In this document: in pieces, positions 1-11,957 of the stretch
Position numbering within the stretch: position 1 is the stretch's first letter
Layout: the number at the start of each line of letters is the position of its first letter
Source of the DNA: Hybos culiciformis
Lineage: Eukaryota > Arthropoda > Insecta > Diptera > Hybotidae
NCBI GenBank assembly: GCA_964007475.1
Contig: OZ023273.1
Location: forward strand, 115,677,812 to 115,741,811
Length of the DNA stretch: 64,000 bases
Reading direction: 5' to 3'
Translations under genes and position numbers: made by a program
Notes under the pieces: model-generated
Told to the model about the DNA's origin: nothing
Seen by the model: the letters and a program-made list of their open reading frames with translations, nothing else
Databases searched by the model: none

Positions 1-1329
1 TTCCTCTTTTTATGAATCAAATTTGAATGAAATTGGAAGAACTTTGGCAGTCCTCCCTGAGAGGGGTTTCTGGGTAGGGTGCCATTCAAATTTTAAAATA
101 GTCTAAAACGACTCCGAGACAAAGAGAAGATGTAAATTTGGAAACGATCGGTTGAGTGGTTTAGTTTTTAATATTTTGTAGTTATTAGAAATAAAGAAAT
201 TGATTTCTATATATTCGAAGTGGCCCCCTAAAAAGAGGGTGCCAAATTTTTTGTTACGAAATTCGTGTGTTTAATCATTTTTGTGTACCAAATTTAAATG
301 AAATCGGACAAACTTTTGAAGTCCTCCCCTAGGAGGTCAATAAATTTTTTGTTAAGAAATTTGTGTGTAATCGGTTCCTCTTTTTACATACCAAATTTGA
401 ATGAAATCGGACCAACTTTTGAAATCCGCCTCCGGGGGAGGTCGCTGAGTGGGAGGTCAACAAATTTTTTGTTACGAAATTTCTGTGTAATTATTTCCTC
501 ATCATACGTACCAAATTTTAATGAAATCAGACGAACTCTTAAAGTCCGCCCCAGGGAGGTCCTTGTGTGGGAGGTCAACAAATTTTTACGAAATTTGTGT
601 GTAATCAGTTCCTCTTCTTACGTACCAAACTTGAATCAACTCGGACGAACTTTTGAAGTCCTCCCCGAGGGGAGGTTCCTATGGTAGGAGGTCAACAAAT
701 TTTTTGTTACGAAATTAGTGTGTAATCAGTTCTTTTCTTTTTACATACCAAATTTCAATTAAATCGGACGAACTTTTGAAGTCCGCCCCCAGGGGAAGTC
801 TCTGGGTAGGAGGTCAAAAAGTTTTTGTTGCGAAATTAGTGTGTAATCAGTTTTTCTTTTTACATACTAAATTTAAATGGAATCTGACGAACTTTTAAAA
901 TCTGCCCCCAGGGGGTCTCTGGGTAGGAGGTCAACAAATTTTTTGTTGAGAAATTTGTGTGTATCAGCTCCTTTTTACATGCCAAATTTGAATGAAATCG
1001 GACGAACTTTTCAAGTCCGGCCCCATGGTAGGTCTCTGGGTAGGAGGTCGCTGGGTAGGAGGTCAACAAAATTTTTGTTATGAAATTTGTGTGTGTGTAA
1101 ACAGTTCTTCTTTTAAATACCAAATTTAAATGGAATTTGACGAACTTTTAAAGTCCGCCCCCAGGAGGGTTTTTGGGTAGGAGGTCCCTGGGTCGGAGGT
1201 CAAATTTCAAAATAGTCTATAACGACCCCCGACCTGACACAAAGACATGGTGTAAGTTTGAAAACGATCGGTTGAGCGGTTTAGGAGCCTATTCGGAACA
1301 GACAAACATACAACTTCGGTTTTATATAT

Positions 1330-1331
<2 letters not shown>
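1..1331. repeat. Tandem array of about 118-bp units with retroelement-like tails
   Basis: A unit containing GGAGGTCAA followed by an AAATTTTTTGTTACGAAATT-like stretch recurs at 332, 452, 570, 687, 809, 926, 1058 and 1195. The spacing is 117-122 bp in the core and 132-137 bp in the last two steps, where a short internal duplication (GGTAGGAGGTCGCTG-like) has been added. Each unit also carries ACCAAATTTGAATGAAATCGGA and a GTCCGCCCCCAGGGG-like block. Two copies of a distinct tail, with AAACGATCGGTTGAG, occur near 157 and 1261; the second runs into AACAGACAAACATACAACTT and the GATA microsatellite. Such tails resemble the 3' ends of RTE-type non-LTR retrotransposons, but no reverse transcriptase is visible, so the class is an inference. 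The open frames over this array are translations of the repeat, not genes. The left edge is cut by the window. Confidence 0.8.

Positions 1332-1363
<32 letters not shown>
1331..1363. repeat. GATA microsatellite
   Basis: About seven tandem GATA units follow the tail of the preceding repeat array. Simple repeats at this place are typical of the 3' end of RTE-like retroelements. Confidence 0.9.
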
Positions 1364-1372
1364 TTTTTGGTT

Positions 1373-4300
1373 TAGCTTGTAGGCCTGTGTAAACTCATAT
1401 CGTACTTTTACTAGTTAACACTTCTTTTCTTGCATTTCAAAGAGAATATGGATTATAACTTGTTAGAAGACTTATATTTATTTAATTTTGTTTCGGATTT
1501 AATCATTCGAATATAATTTTTAAATTTTATAACAGGTATTTAAGTTTTTGGTATATACCTATGTTCATTTGGATCGCATGTATTTTATATCCCAGCTTAT
1601 TTTTCAGAGTTCTATAAAATCGTAAACTGGTATAAAATAACATTAAACAAGTAATATATGTGCTTATGGTAAAGTCAAAAGAATTTTTTTTTATGTTATG
1701 TAGAAAAAGTTTTTTTGTATTAAATAAAGCTTATAAAGGCTGAAAAATCAATTTCTCTAACAAAAAAAAAAAAATAAATAAAAAAAAACATAAAAAGCAT
1801 AAAAATTAAGCATTAAATGGCAGAATATATAACTTGTTTACTTATACATAGTGCATATACCATTACCAATATTATCTTTCAAATTTTTTGATTTTTTTTT
1901 TATGTTCAAAATATAAAAAGTTAAAACTTTATAAAAATGCTGGTTTTTCAACAAAGGAATTTCTATTTCCTCTAAATAAAATATTCAATATAACGAATTT
2001 CTCATGGTAATGCATTTTATATATATACATATAAAACAGAAACGTGGTCTTAAATGTGCATATGCATATGTATATGTACTATATGTATTTTAAAATATAA
2101 ATATAATATAATTAAATACGTAATACATAATCATGTACATAGCATATGCAGCATATATTTATAGAAAACAAAACAAAATATTTAAAAATTTCATTTTTTC
2201 TTAACATTTTTCCTAATAAAAATTTATTTTCAACTTCTATACTATCATTACAAATTTTATTTTTATTTGACAATACTATTTTTATTTGACAATAAATGTA
2301 TAATGTCTTTTCTTTTTATTCAAAAATAAATGATTTCAAAACTTTATATTCCAATTTTTATTTTATTAATTTTTATAAATTGATTAAACACTTTAAATTA
2401 AAGTGTCAAGTTTCTCGTAGAAATTATTCGTCAACAGATCCTACAGTTTTTAAAACTTTTTTTTTTTTCTGAATTTTTATTGAACCCTATATGAAACTAA
2501 TTTTCATTATTAAATAAATTTTTTTTGTATTTTATTTAACTTCCGTAATGTAAAAATATTATTTCTAAATTCATAAATAACTACAATAGAGAAATTTGTT
2601 GTTAGCTATAAAAGACTCTTTTGTTTTACCATATTAAAATTGGACAAAAAAGAAGAAAGAAAATATGTATGTTCCATACTTGTGGCCATGGTCATAGTTA
2701 TTTTATTATTATTATTATTATTATTTTGATAAAATCTAGGATATATTTGTTTAACATTGGCATCATGTTATTAAGATAAAAGATACTGATATGAAACATA
2801 AAGATCCACTACTTGTATTTCTATATTTTTTTTGGATATCACTTTATCATCGTCTTAACTTGTACCACAAAAAATTAAAACATTTTATAATATATAATAT
2901 ATAATTAGATGTACGTATATATATTATATATCTGTCTTTAATGGAAAAGCCTATTTGTTTGCTATGCAACGAAAAAGGTAAATGCATTTAAATAGATATT
3001 TATAAAATTTTCATTAATACGCTAATAATAAATGTTTTTATTATTATTAAAAATAATCCAAAAAGTATTAAAATAAATTTATTTTGAAAAACTTTTTTCT
3101 GAAATGGTTTCGTATAAGAAAAGAAGTAAGAAGAAAATTTTCTTTTCATTATAATTAAAAGCATTTATAATAAATGTAAAATATTCATAACAGAATGTAC
3201 TTTTTCCGTAAATAAATTATGCATTTTCAATAATTTTATAGATATTATACATAACATAAATAAAACTTAAAAACTTTTAGTTTTAAAATTTTTATTTTTC
3301 TGTTTCCCTTTAAAAGTTTTCTTGTTAATTTAAGTTAAACAAAACTTTTGGCTTTACACCAACATTTTTCTTTGTTAAAGTCTTTTAAGGTTTGCTTACA
3401 AAAAAAAAAGAAAGTTTTTATTTTACAGGTGGGTACAATCCCCTATATTGAGAGGATCAGGTTTAGTTGTTTTTCTTTATTATGTAGTATACTACTAATA
3501 AGAATTATAGTGTTCCAATAGAAAATACCATTTAATTAAAAAAGAAAAAAATACTTATTTATATATATGTAAATTTTTTGTTTATTAAAATTAACTCTAA
3601 ATTATATTAAGTGATCAAATAAATCAAACAATTAATTTTTAAAGCCAATAGTTGAGTCGTATGGTCTGAAAATTTTATACATTACATATTAGATAAATTT
3701 CCCAAGACAATATATTAAGTTCAAATAATAATGAACAAGTTTTAGAAAGTATATTAAGAAAAAAAAAACGTTAACATTGTTTTAATTTCAAATGTTTTTT
3801 CTATATTCCAAAGAAAAAAAAATAAATTTTTTTCAAATTTATTTCAAAGCGAGAAAAAATAGGAAACCATTTAAGAAATTAATGAAACCATAGTGAATGG
3901 ATACAATAAAGAGGAATATTTTATAATTGTATTTAATTCTCAGTTACTAAGGGCGACAAAAAGTGGCTGTGGGTTTAACTTATTGTTATTATTCATTTTC
4001 ATTTCAAACAAAATTTTAGTTTTTACACGTTAACTTTGAAGTTTGGGTCTAAATATCTAAATGTTGGATGTTTAAAAATTTTACGCAGAATAAAAACAAA
4101 AATCTCCAGCATTTGATACAATTTTGGTACTTATACTAGGATTAAAAAAATACTCTGCAAAATAATTTTTATTTCAAGCTCTAAATAAAATTTAGTTTTA
4201 AAATATATGTACATTATAGATAGATTAGGTATATTTTCTATTTCAAACTACAAAAATGTTATCATCCCGCATATTTATTTAAAAAAAAAAATATAAATTT

Positions 4301-6489
4301 TCAAAACTTCATAAAAAATGTCAAGTAACACACTGAGATAATTTTTGTTAAATTTAATCGTTTATGTATTCATATAGGTTTGTACATAAGTAGTATATAT
4401 AGATATACCATTAGTTTAATAGAAATTATTATTAAAATTTAATAACTTTATTATAATTTTAAAAAAGATTAATGTTTTATTCCCTGCGGAGTTTTATAAA
4501 ATTAAAATAAAAGTTGAAAGTGTTAGATAGAACTATTACATACAATTTCCTATATATTTAAGTATTTATATAAATTTTGCCAATAATATTAAATTTAAAA
4601 CAAAAAAAAAATCATCATTATGGTTTCGTTGAATTGATTTGGTACACTTTTTGTACATATATAATATTTACGTATATTAAGTTAGTTATGAATTTCCTTA
4701 TACATAAATATTATATAACTTGGTATATTTTTTTTCCTCTTAATATCAATTTTCTATAACATCTTAGTTTAATTTCACGTACCCATTTCTATGTACATAT
4801 AAATGACACATTTATATACTTTATGTAGCATAAAAACAAAGTCAGATAAGCTCATTTCAAAAACTTTTTATTTGTTGACACATTTTTTTTTATCATAAAA
4901 CTTCGTTTATGACTATTATTTACATATGTAGCTTTTATCCGTAAAGTTTGTTACATTACCATTGGTTGGATAGGGATAATTTAGCATAAATGATTATGGA
5001 TTTTCTTAAAAAAAAAAAGAAGAAAACATGTAAAAAAGAAACATAGAGGTTATAATTTTTTGTTTTATTACGTGTCGTTATTATTCGTTTTCGTAATAAT
5101 AATAATAGAGATAAGAATTTTTATAGTAATATTCAACAGGGAATAAAATTATATATTAAAAAATTAATTATTATTCTAAATTTTTAATATAATGTATTAT
5201 TTTTAAATTTGTTATTTCTATAGATGTGTATTACTGTTTAAAGTTATTAATTTATATATATGAATGTCGTAATCGTAACAGTAGACTTCCTTCTATAATT
5301 AATATCCCTGTTATAAGAAGAAAAAAAATGGGTCGCCAAAATGTTAAATAGAAAACATTTACATGGATCCCAAAAGAACAAAAGTGTCCCGGTTGTTGCA
5401 AAAAATAGATGAAAACTGTATAGAGCTATTTGGTTCTTTGATCCCTTGGATATAATAATAGGCAAATACAGTATATGTATAATAATAATATTTAAAAGTA
5501 TGCATTGTACACACATTGGACTAATTTAATTACAAATTGTATAGTAACAAACAAAGTATACAGCATTTAAAAATTAAATTTCAAAATCATATGGATTTAT
5601 AAAATAAAGTAATAAGAAAATCTTGTACATATTTTCAAAATCATATCGCCCACACAATTATTAATACAGTCTCTAATATAATGAACAAAATCTTATATTT
5701 TTTGTATGACACCCTTTTTAAATTTTACTCGTGAAACGTATCTTTTTATTCAAACCTGCGATTAACACATGAAATGTAGTTAAAAAAGAGCTCTGATCCG
5801 TGTTAGAAAGAAGAATATGATAATTGAATAATAATTTTGTGAATATGTTAAAAAAAGATACAAAAAAAAAATAATTGCAGGAATGGCCATAATTTTATTT
5901 TATATTTAATTTTTATTCAAGTATTTTAAAAAAGTAAATATAATATAAATACCTAGTAAATTATACATTTATAGTATAACTTAAGTGCGACTTGTGCTTA
6001 AAAAATGTTTACTTTTATTTTATTTAATTAATAAAAATAAACCCACTATAACAACGTCCGGAAAGTTTATTTAAACTTATAAATTTTTTTACTTTACAAG
6101 CAAAGAAAAATAAACAATCCTGCACATATTTTTTTTTTTTTTACTCTCGCAAAATAAGAGATGACCGACCACACTTTCAAAGACCACAAATTTATTTGGA
6201 AAATTTCCAAAATATAGCCATGAAAATAAACGAAATTTCAACAACAAATAAACAAAATTGAGAGACAAAAAAAAAAAATTTTCCTCGGAAATTTAATCTT
6301 TGTTTTGTGTACAAAAATAAAAATATTTTCCTTTAACTTTTTTTCTCATTTTATTATTATTTTTTTTTAAATCAAAAAAATGGGAAGTAACAAAAAAAGA
6401 AAAACTTTTTTGTTGTTTCCTTTTTGGGAAAGTTTCATTTTAAAAATATATCAGTCAATTGGATTCAAAATTAAATTAAATAGAGTAGT
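1373..6489. other. Gene-free AT-rich stretch
   Basis: No coding frame with family resemblance or codon structure is visible on either strand. It contains a short TTA microsatellite near 2702-2725, a duplicated TTTTTATTTGACAAT near 2259-2293, many homopolymer A/T tracts, and one copy of a dispersed 24-mer at 4318-4341 that recurs at 18063. Short open frames here (for example 4577-4759 and the minus frame at 5247-5516) look like chance frames in AT-rich DNA. Confidence 0.6.
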
Positions 6490-6491
6490 TA

Positions 6492-6928
6492 CACTGAAAA
6501 AAAAACAGATAGCTGCCAGCAACTATATATATATTTTCTGTATATTTTTTGCTAGTGGATGACGTTAGCAAAATCAGCCAATTGCAGTCGTAGCAAGGAA
6601 AAATAGCTTAAAAAAATATATCTAATACATCTGATAATATACATAATTATGTATGATTATAGCAATCAATATTTGTCATAAACATTTTAGAAACGCATAT
6701 TGGATATAAAAAAATGTTTTTGGTATTTATTTTTCACTAGAAAAAACAATAAAAATTATTATTTTCGAGTAGCTAATTTTGCTACAATTCATTTGTTACA
6801 TATTTTTGGATGAATTATTATGTATTTAATAATAAATGCAAGATTTTCAGAAAATATTGCACTTTTAGTTATAACTACTTTATAGTTAGTCCTTGTAGCT
6901 AATTTTCCAATGAGTTTTTTTTTCAGTA
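6492..6928. mobile_element. Candidate 437-bp MITE with CACTGAAAAA-type ends
   Basis: The left end reads CACTGAAAAAAAAAC and the right end is its near inverted copy (reverse strand TACTGAAAAAAAAAC). TA dinucleotides flank both sides, at 6490-6491 and 6929-6930. TA targets and ends of this type fit a non-autonomous Tc1/mariner-like element. No transposase is present. The first terminal base differs between the ends and much of the match is poly-A, so this is a moderate call. Confidence 0.55.
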
Positions 6929-9900
6929 TAGAAAGATTACTATAACTATGTTTTTTCCTTTCAATGAGTGCTGAAAATCACTCATTAGTCAGTCATGATT
7001 TGTCCTTTGTACATAACAAGAGCTATACAGTAACTATCAGTGCATGGATCTTGAATAGTACAAATTTGAGATGTTTTTAACGTTTTACGGAATAATTAGC
7101 GTGTTATGTGTTGCAGATTACAATAATAAGTTTAAGAATTCCTAAATTTATAATTTATGCTTTGTTATTTTTAGTTCGGAAATTTTAATGTTTCATATTT
7201 CTAGTTTTTTAAATGCATGTGCATAAACATGTATGTATGTTTAAACAAAGAACATAAAAAAGTTTGTGAAATAATAGAACTTTTGAATAGACAACAAATT
7301 TTATGTTTTTCTAAGAAGAACGTCGAAAAAATGAAAAAAATTTTAAACCATAACGTGTTATCTGTTAAATAAACTCTGCATTCATCATATCGATTTATAG
7401 AAAACTCATCATATCGATTTATAGAAAATTCATCATCGATTTATAGAAAATTCATCTGACTGAAATAAATTTAGATTTTCGTTTTATTTATTTCCTTAAC
7501 TAAGCAAATTAACCTTTTGACATGAGTGACATGTACTTGTGACTTAATTTTCTCCAAACTTCCCGTACGAATTCTAAATTATAAAAAAAGTTAAAGTGCA
7601 GTTTATACAATAGTGAGATGGAGATCAATAGTGAAAAGAATTTGACAGTTCGGCAAGTTAATTTGAAATAATTATACTTATAATGAAACTCTAGAAAAAA
7701 AAACCTCGGGCTATGTAGTGAAGTTTTGCTGGCACTAAGGCTTGTGAGTTTAACTCACAGAATATACTAATTAAGGGCAAAAGGCAACATATTCATAATC
7801 CTTGGATTAAAAAATTCAGAAATACTTAAATTCCTTTATCTCAACTAAATTACAATTACATTATATACCTTTTCCAATAATCTTGATTATGATTTTGAAC
7901 ACAAAAACAAGAAAACAAATTTCTGGCATTGAAATAAGCTCGTATAAAAAATTATGTGATGGGAATAAAAAAAAGAAAAATTAAAATCCATAAAAATCTT
8001 ACTTTGACATAAAAATAAAAATGCATGACCTAATTTACAAAACTATTATTGTATATTTATTTTTTATTTTATTTTTTTTTTTTTGTCTTAACATCAAGGT
8101 ACTAAAACATGAATAAAAAATAATCTAAATTGCACATTTTAACAGTTAAGTTGTCGTTTCCAAAGGATGCTATAAAAATTCACTAATGTGTATTTTATTT
8201 TTATAGCTTTTTATTATTTTTGGAAAAGTTTTCAATATTTTTCTTAATAAATGGAACACCAGAAATATGTTTTTCTTTTCAAAGATTTATCAATAATGAT
8301 GAATGAATGAATGAATGAGAATTCACTTTAAGGATGTTTTAGTACGTTTATATATTATTATTATTACTGTTGTATATATAGAAGTTTGTGAGCAGTTGGG
8401 AATTTTGTTAAAATGGAATTGTAATGCAGATATATTCTTAATATAATATGAATATTTTTTTTAAAGAAATGCAAATTTTGAATTATTTATATATAGTACA
8501 GCTTATTACAACATCTTGTTCAGACTGAAAAGAAATAAATATAAAAGTTCGTTCAGACTATGTTGAATATATTTGTTTAACTAAGATGACTATTTTGATG
8601 ATCTTTTTTTGCTTATATGTACCTAATTTTTTTTCAATTATTTTAAATATTATATTTATTGAAACTGATATCCTTGAATTTTCACAAAATTATAATATGT
8701 TTTAATATAATGTTAAAATTAAGATGAATTTAATTTAATTGAATCGATAATTTAATATTATATCAGATTTTAAGTCCTTCCTTTCAGACCCATTCCGTCT
8801 AAAGGAACTACATATGACATAACATAATATCCAATTCATATTAATTGTGTTGAAGAAGATACGACAAGGGAAATAATATTTTATACGAATAAAATAAAAT
8901 AGTTAGGTCTAATTTGGCATGAGAATATTATAATTTTAGAAAATACAAGAAAAAGTTTTTTTTCATATCTTTCTGAAATATGAAAAAAGTGAAGTTTTGA
9001 AATTAGTTACTATAAATTTGTCTATAATTTAAATTAGAAAAATACAACCAATCAAAATAAAAATTTTAACTAAAAACAATATTATAAAGTTAATTTAAAG
9101 TTTTATTATAGTTTTTGCAAAGGATATACAATAATTTCTTTTTCCCTTGCTATATATATAATATAAGCATCATAAACATAAATGCATTTTGATTTGAATT
9201 GTTTTAAAAGTTTTTTTTTGTTTACTATTTTATAAATTATATTTTCAACTCTATTTTTTTTTTAGACAAAAATGTATATAAGTGCAAGCAATTTGTTGAA
9301 TTAAGTCTGTTGACATCTATACTAACTCGACGTACGCATTTGTTCACCGACAAACTGTTTTGATGTTTACTATTTATATAATCCAATATTATAAAATTTG
9401 ATTGAAAAAATAATTAGAACACAATTTTAAAAAGTGAAACAGTTTCGTTTATTCTTATTTGGAAAATCATTTTATATGAATTTATATAAAGCTTGAAACT
9501 TCACTAGCTGAACGGCACTTTAAATTTTTGTTCTTTTTGAATATCCTTTTTGATAGGTATTTTTGTTTTTAAGAATAAAAAAAAAATACGTTTTTTCAAC
9601 ATTCCCATTTTATGTTATTGACACTTTGCTTTTAAAAATGACATGAAATCCCAATTAAAATAAATTCTGGAAAATTTATTTAAAAAAGAAAATAAATCTT
9701 TGTTTTAATTCTTTTTCTTCTTCTGTTTGAAATTAAATAAAACCTTTTATTATAAATTTAATAATCTTCTTTTATTTTTTAATTCTTATAACATTTATGT
9801 TTTTGAGAATTCAAGTGCATTTTCTACTATACTATATATGTATAATGTAGGTATGCAACTTAAAATTTTCTCTTTATTTTCTTTATAATTTCAAAACAAG

Positions 9901-11295
9901 ACAATTTACATCATTTAACACTGAGAATTGCGGTGTATTCGTGTGAGCCAGTGGAAAAAAAGGATCGGTGACTAGTTAAATGATATTTTGTTTAAATCTT
10001 AAATAACATTAAATTAATTATCTTTTTTGAATTAGGTGTAGTTTCTAAAAAAAAAACAAATTTCAACAGTAATCACATTGTAGGTAATTTTCCAAAATGT
10101 AAAATGACGAGAAGAAAATATTCTTGTTAAAATAAAATTTCCATAAAAAAGTTTAGATTTATAAAATTTAATTTCCTTTTTTTTTTATAAAAAAAAAAAA
10201 CATTAATCATATCGAATTAAGTATCTTAAAAGTTCCTTCTGAGAAGGAAGATTTAATTTTTCTTTGTATGCATTTTTTCAATAAAGGAAATTTAAAAGGA
10301 TGAATTAGGAAAAAAAAATTGGTAGGTATTCCTAGTTTTTTTTTTATTGATTTGATTTGCTGACAAAGTGAAATTTTATTAAATTTCTCCCTTTAACAAA
10401 ATGAATTGGTTTCATAAGTGAAACATATATCTGTCAGATAAAAAATATTTGATTTTAATTTCATCATTATTTTTCCCTTATTTTTCTTTTATGTTAATAT
10501 GCTTAGAATCAGGATAAAAAGAAAATTAAATTATAGTTATATTATTAAAATTATATATATTTACAGTAGTTTTCGTTACCTATTTTTTCTTACAATCTTA
10601 ATGCATACAGTACAGATTATATTCATTTCATAAGTTAATGATTACATTGCATTTTAATGATCGATATACGAACGAATAAAGTAATCAATGGAGCTGTACT
10701 TAGTAGAACCTTAATAATAAGCCTTTTCAATAGCCAATAGTCGATCGATCATGTAAAGAGAATATTACTTAATTTAAAAAAAAACATTGTTAAATCCAGT
10801 GGCTTTAAGCTTTTGTGCACTAAAAATCATAATGCATGCTTGAAATTTTAATTTTAGAAAATATTTAATTTTTTTCTTCAAAAATTTCGCTTAAGCATTA
10901 AATTAAAAAAAAAAAACAGAAAAATCCTTTCAATTTCAATATTCAGAAATTATCAAAGACTGAAAATAAAACACGGAACAACTGTTCGTATTTTGTGCAT
11001 AACAAAACAATAAACTTCATCATTGAATTTATTTAAAAAAAAAACAACATTGAAATCGTAGAGAAACATAAATATAACAATCTATGATATTGTACATAAC
11101 ATAAATATAAATAAATTAAAGTAATATATAATGTACATCATATACAAGCATTTATATAATATGGAGCACATATATAGGCCATGCACATAAAATCTCAAAA
11201 TGTCACAGAGGAAAAAAAAAAATGATGACTAAACCTTTTTTCGATATTTATTCCTTCTGCTATAAACTTTTAAATATGGAAATGCGTTTTTATAA
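6929..11295. other. Gene-free AT-rich stretch with a minisatellite
   Basis: No supported gene. It contains the 24-bp minisatellite at 7382-7453, a short TGTGAGTT/AACTCACA inverted repeat near 7743-7761, a GAAT microsatellite near 8297-8318, and many A/T homopolymers. Confidence 0.6.
7382..7453. repeat. 24-bp minisatellite, about three copies
   Basis: The unit TCATCATATCGATTTATAGA plus AAAY is repeated three times. The third copy lacks three bases. A partial fourth TCATC follows. Confidence 0.85.
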
Positions 11296-11350
11296 ATTTA
11301 CTAGAAAAAAGCCTGCACAGAAAAAATAGTGCAGGCCTAGCCTAGTAAAT
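11296..11350. repeat. Compact two-stem hairpin
   Basis: An inner 8-bp perfect inverted repeat, GCCTGCAC with GTGCAGGC (11311-11318 and 11329-11336), sits inside an outer 9-bp one, ATTTACTAG with CTAGTAAAT (11296-11304 and 11342-11350). The inner stem is unusually GC-rich for this region. Its function is unknown; it could be a foldback insertion or a transcript hairpin. Confidence 0.7.
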
Positions 11351-11741
11351 ATGCGTTGATTTTTGTCATTTCGAAAAGAATGCTTTTATTTTTTTATTGA
11401 TAAAGTACGCCTTGATTTTTTTTGTTTATATTTTAAAGTTTTTATCAAAGTACGCCTTGCATTCAGTGTTGCATAGTCATTCGGTTATTTTATTTATTAT
11501 TTACGTTTAAAAAAATAAATTGAGGAAAGTGCCAACACTGTCAAGGTCGTTTAAGAGGTGAGTTCACCTTTTATTATATTAGATGTTCACAAAATACATA
11601 TAACATATTATTATCATGAAAACAGAATAAGACTGCGAATAAACATATATAGTGAATTTAATTTTCATTCAAATTTAATAATACCGTATATTAAAGTTTT
11701 CAAAACATTAATTTATTGAGAAAATTAAACATAGGTATGAG

Positions 11742-11957
11742 CATAGATTAAGAATACAGAAAGATGGGAACTTCATACAACATTATTTTTGGTATTTTTA
11801 AGTCAATGTGTTAGTAAAACAAAATAAAATACGTGATAATTATCAATGTATGAAAAGAATTTTATTTAGTTTTACTAACACCTTCACAATAAAATACCAA
11901 AAAAGACTGAAAAAATGTTGTATGAAACTTCCCATCTTTCTGTATTCTTAATCTATG
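11742..11957. mobile_element. 216-bp foldback element (near-palindromic MITE)
   Basis: The sequence from CATAGATTAAGAATACAGAA at the left reappears inverted at the right end (TTCTGTATTCTTAATCTATG). The complementarity continues inward through AGATGGGAA, TTCATACAACATT, a GGTATTTT-like block and GTTAGTAAAAC, leaving a short central loop near 11830-11860. ATGAG occurs just outside both ends (with two extra bases on the right) and may be a target duplication. There is no coding capacity. The shape matches a foldback-type MITE, or an inverted duplication able to give a hairpin transcript. Confidence 0.75.

Noticed and set aside
298..1123. Open frames over the left-end repeats (129, 87, 68 and 65 residues)
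   Set aside because: They are translations of the 118-bp tandem units in both directions; the unit is not a constant multiple of three and the proteins only repeat the DNA pattern.
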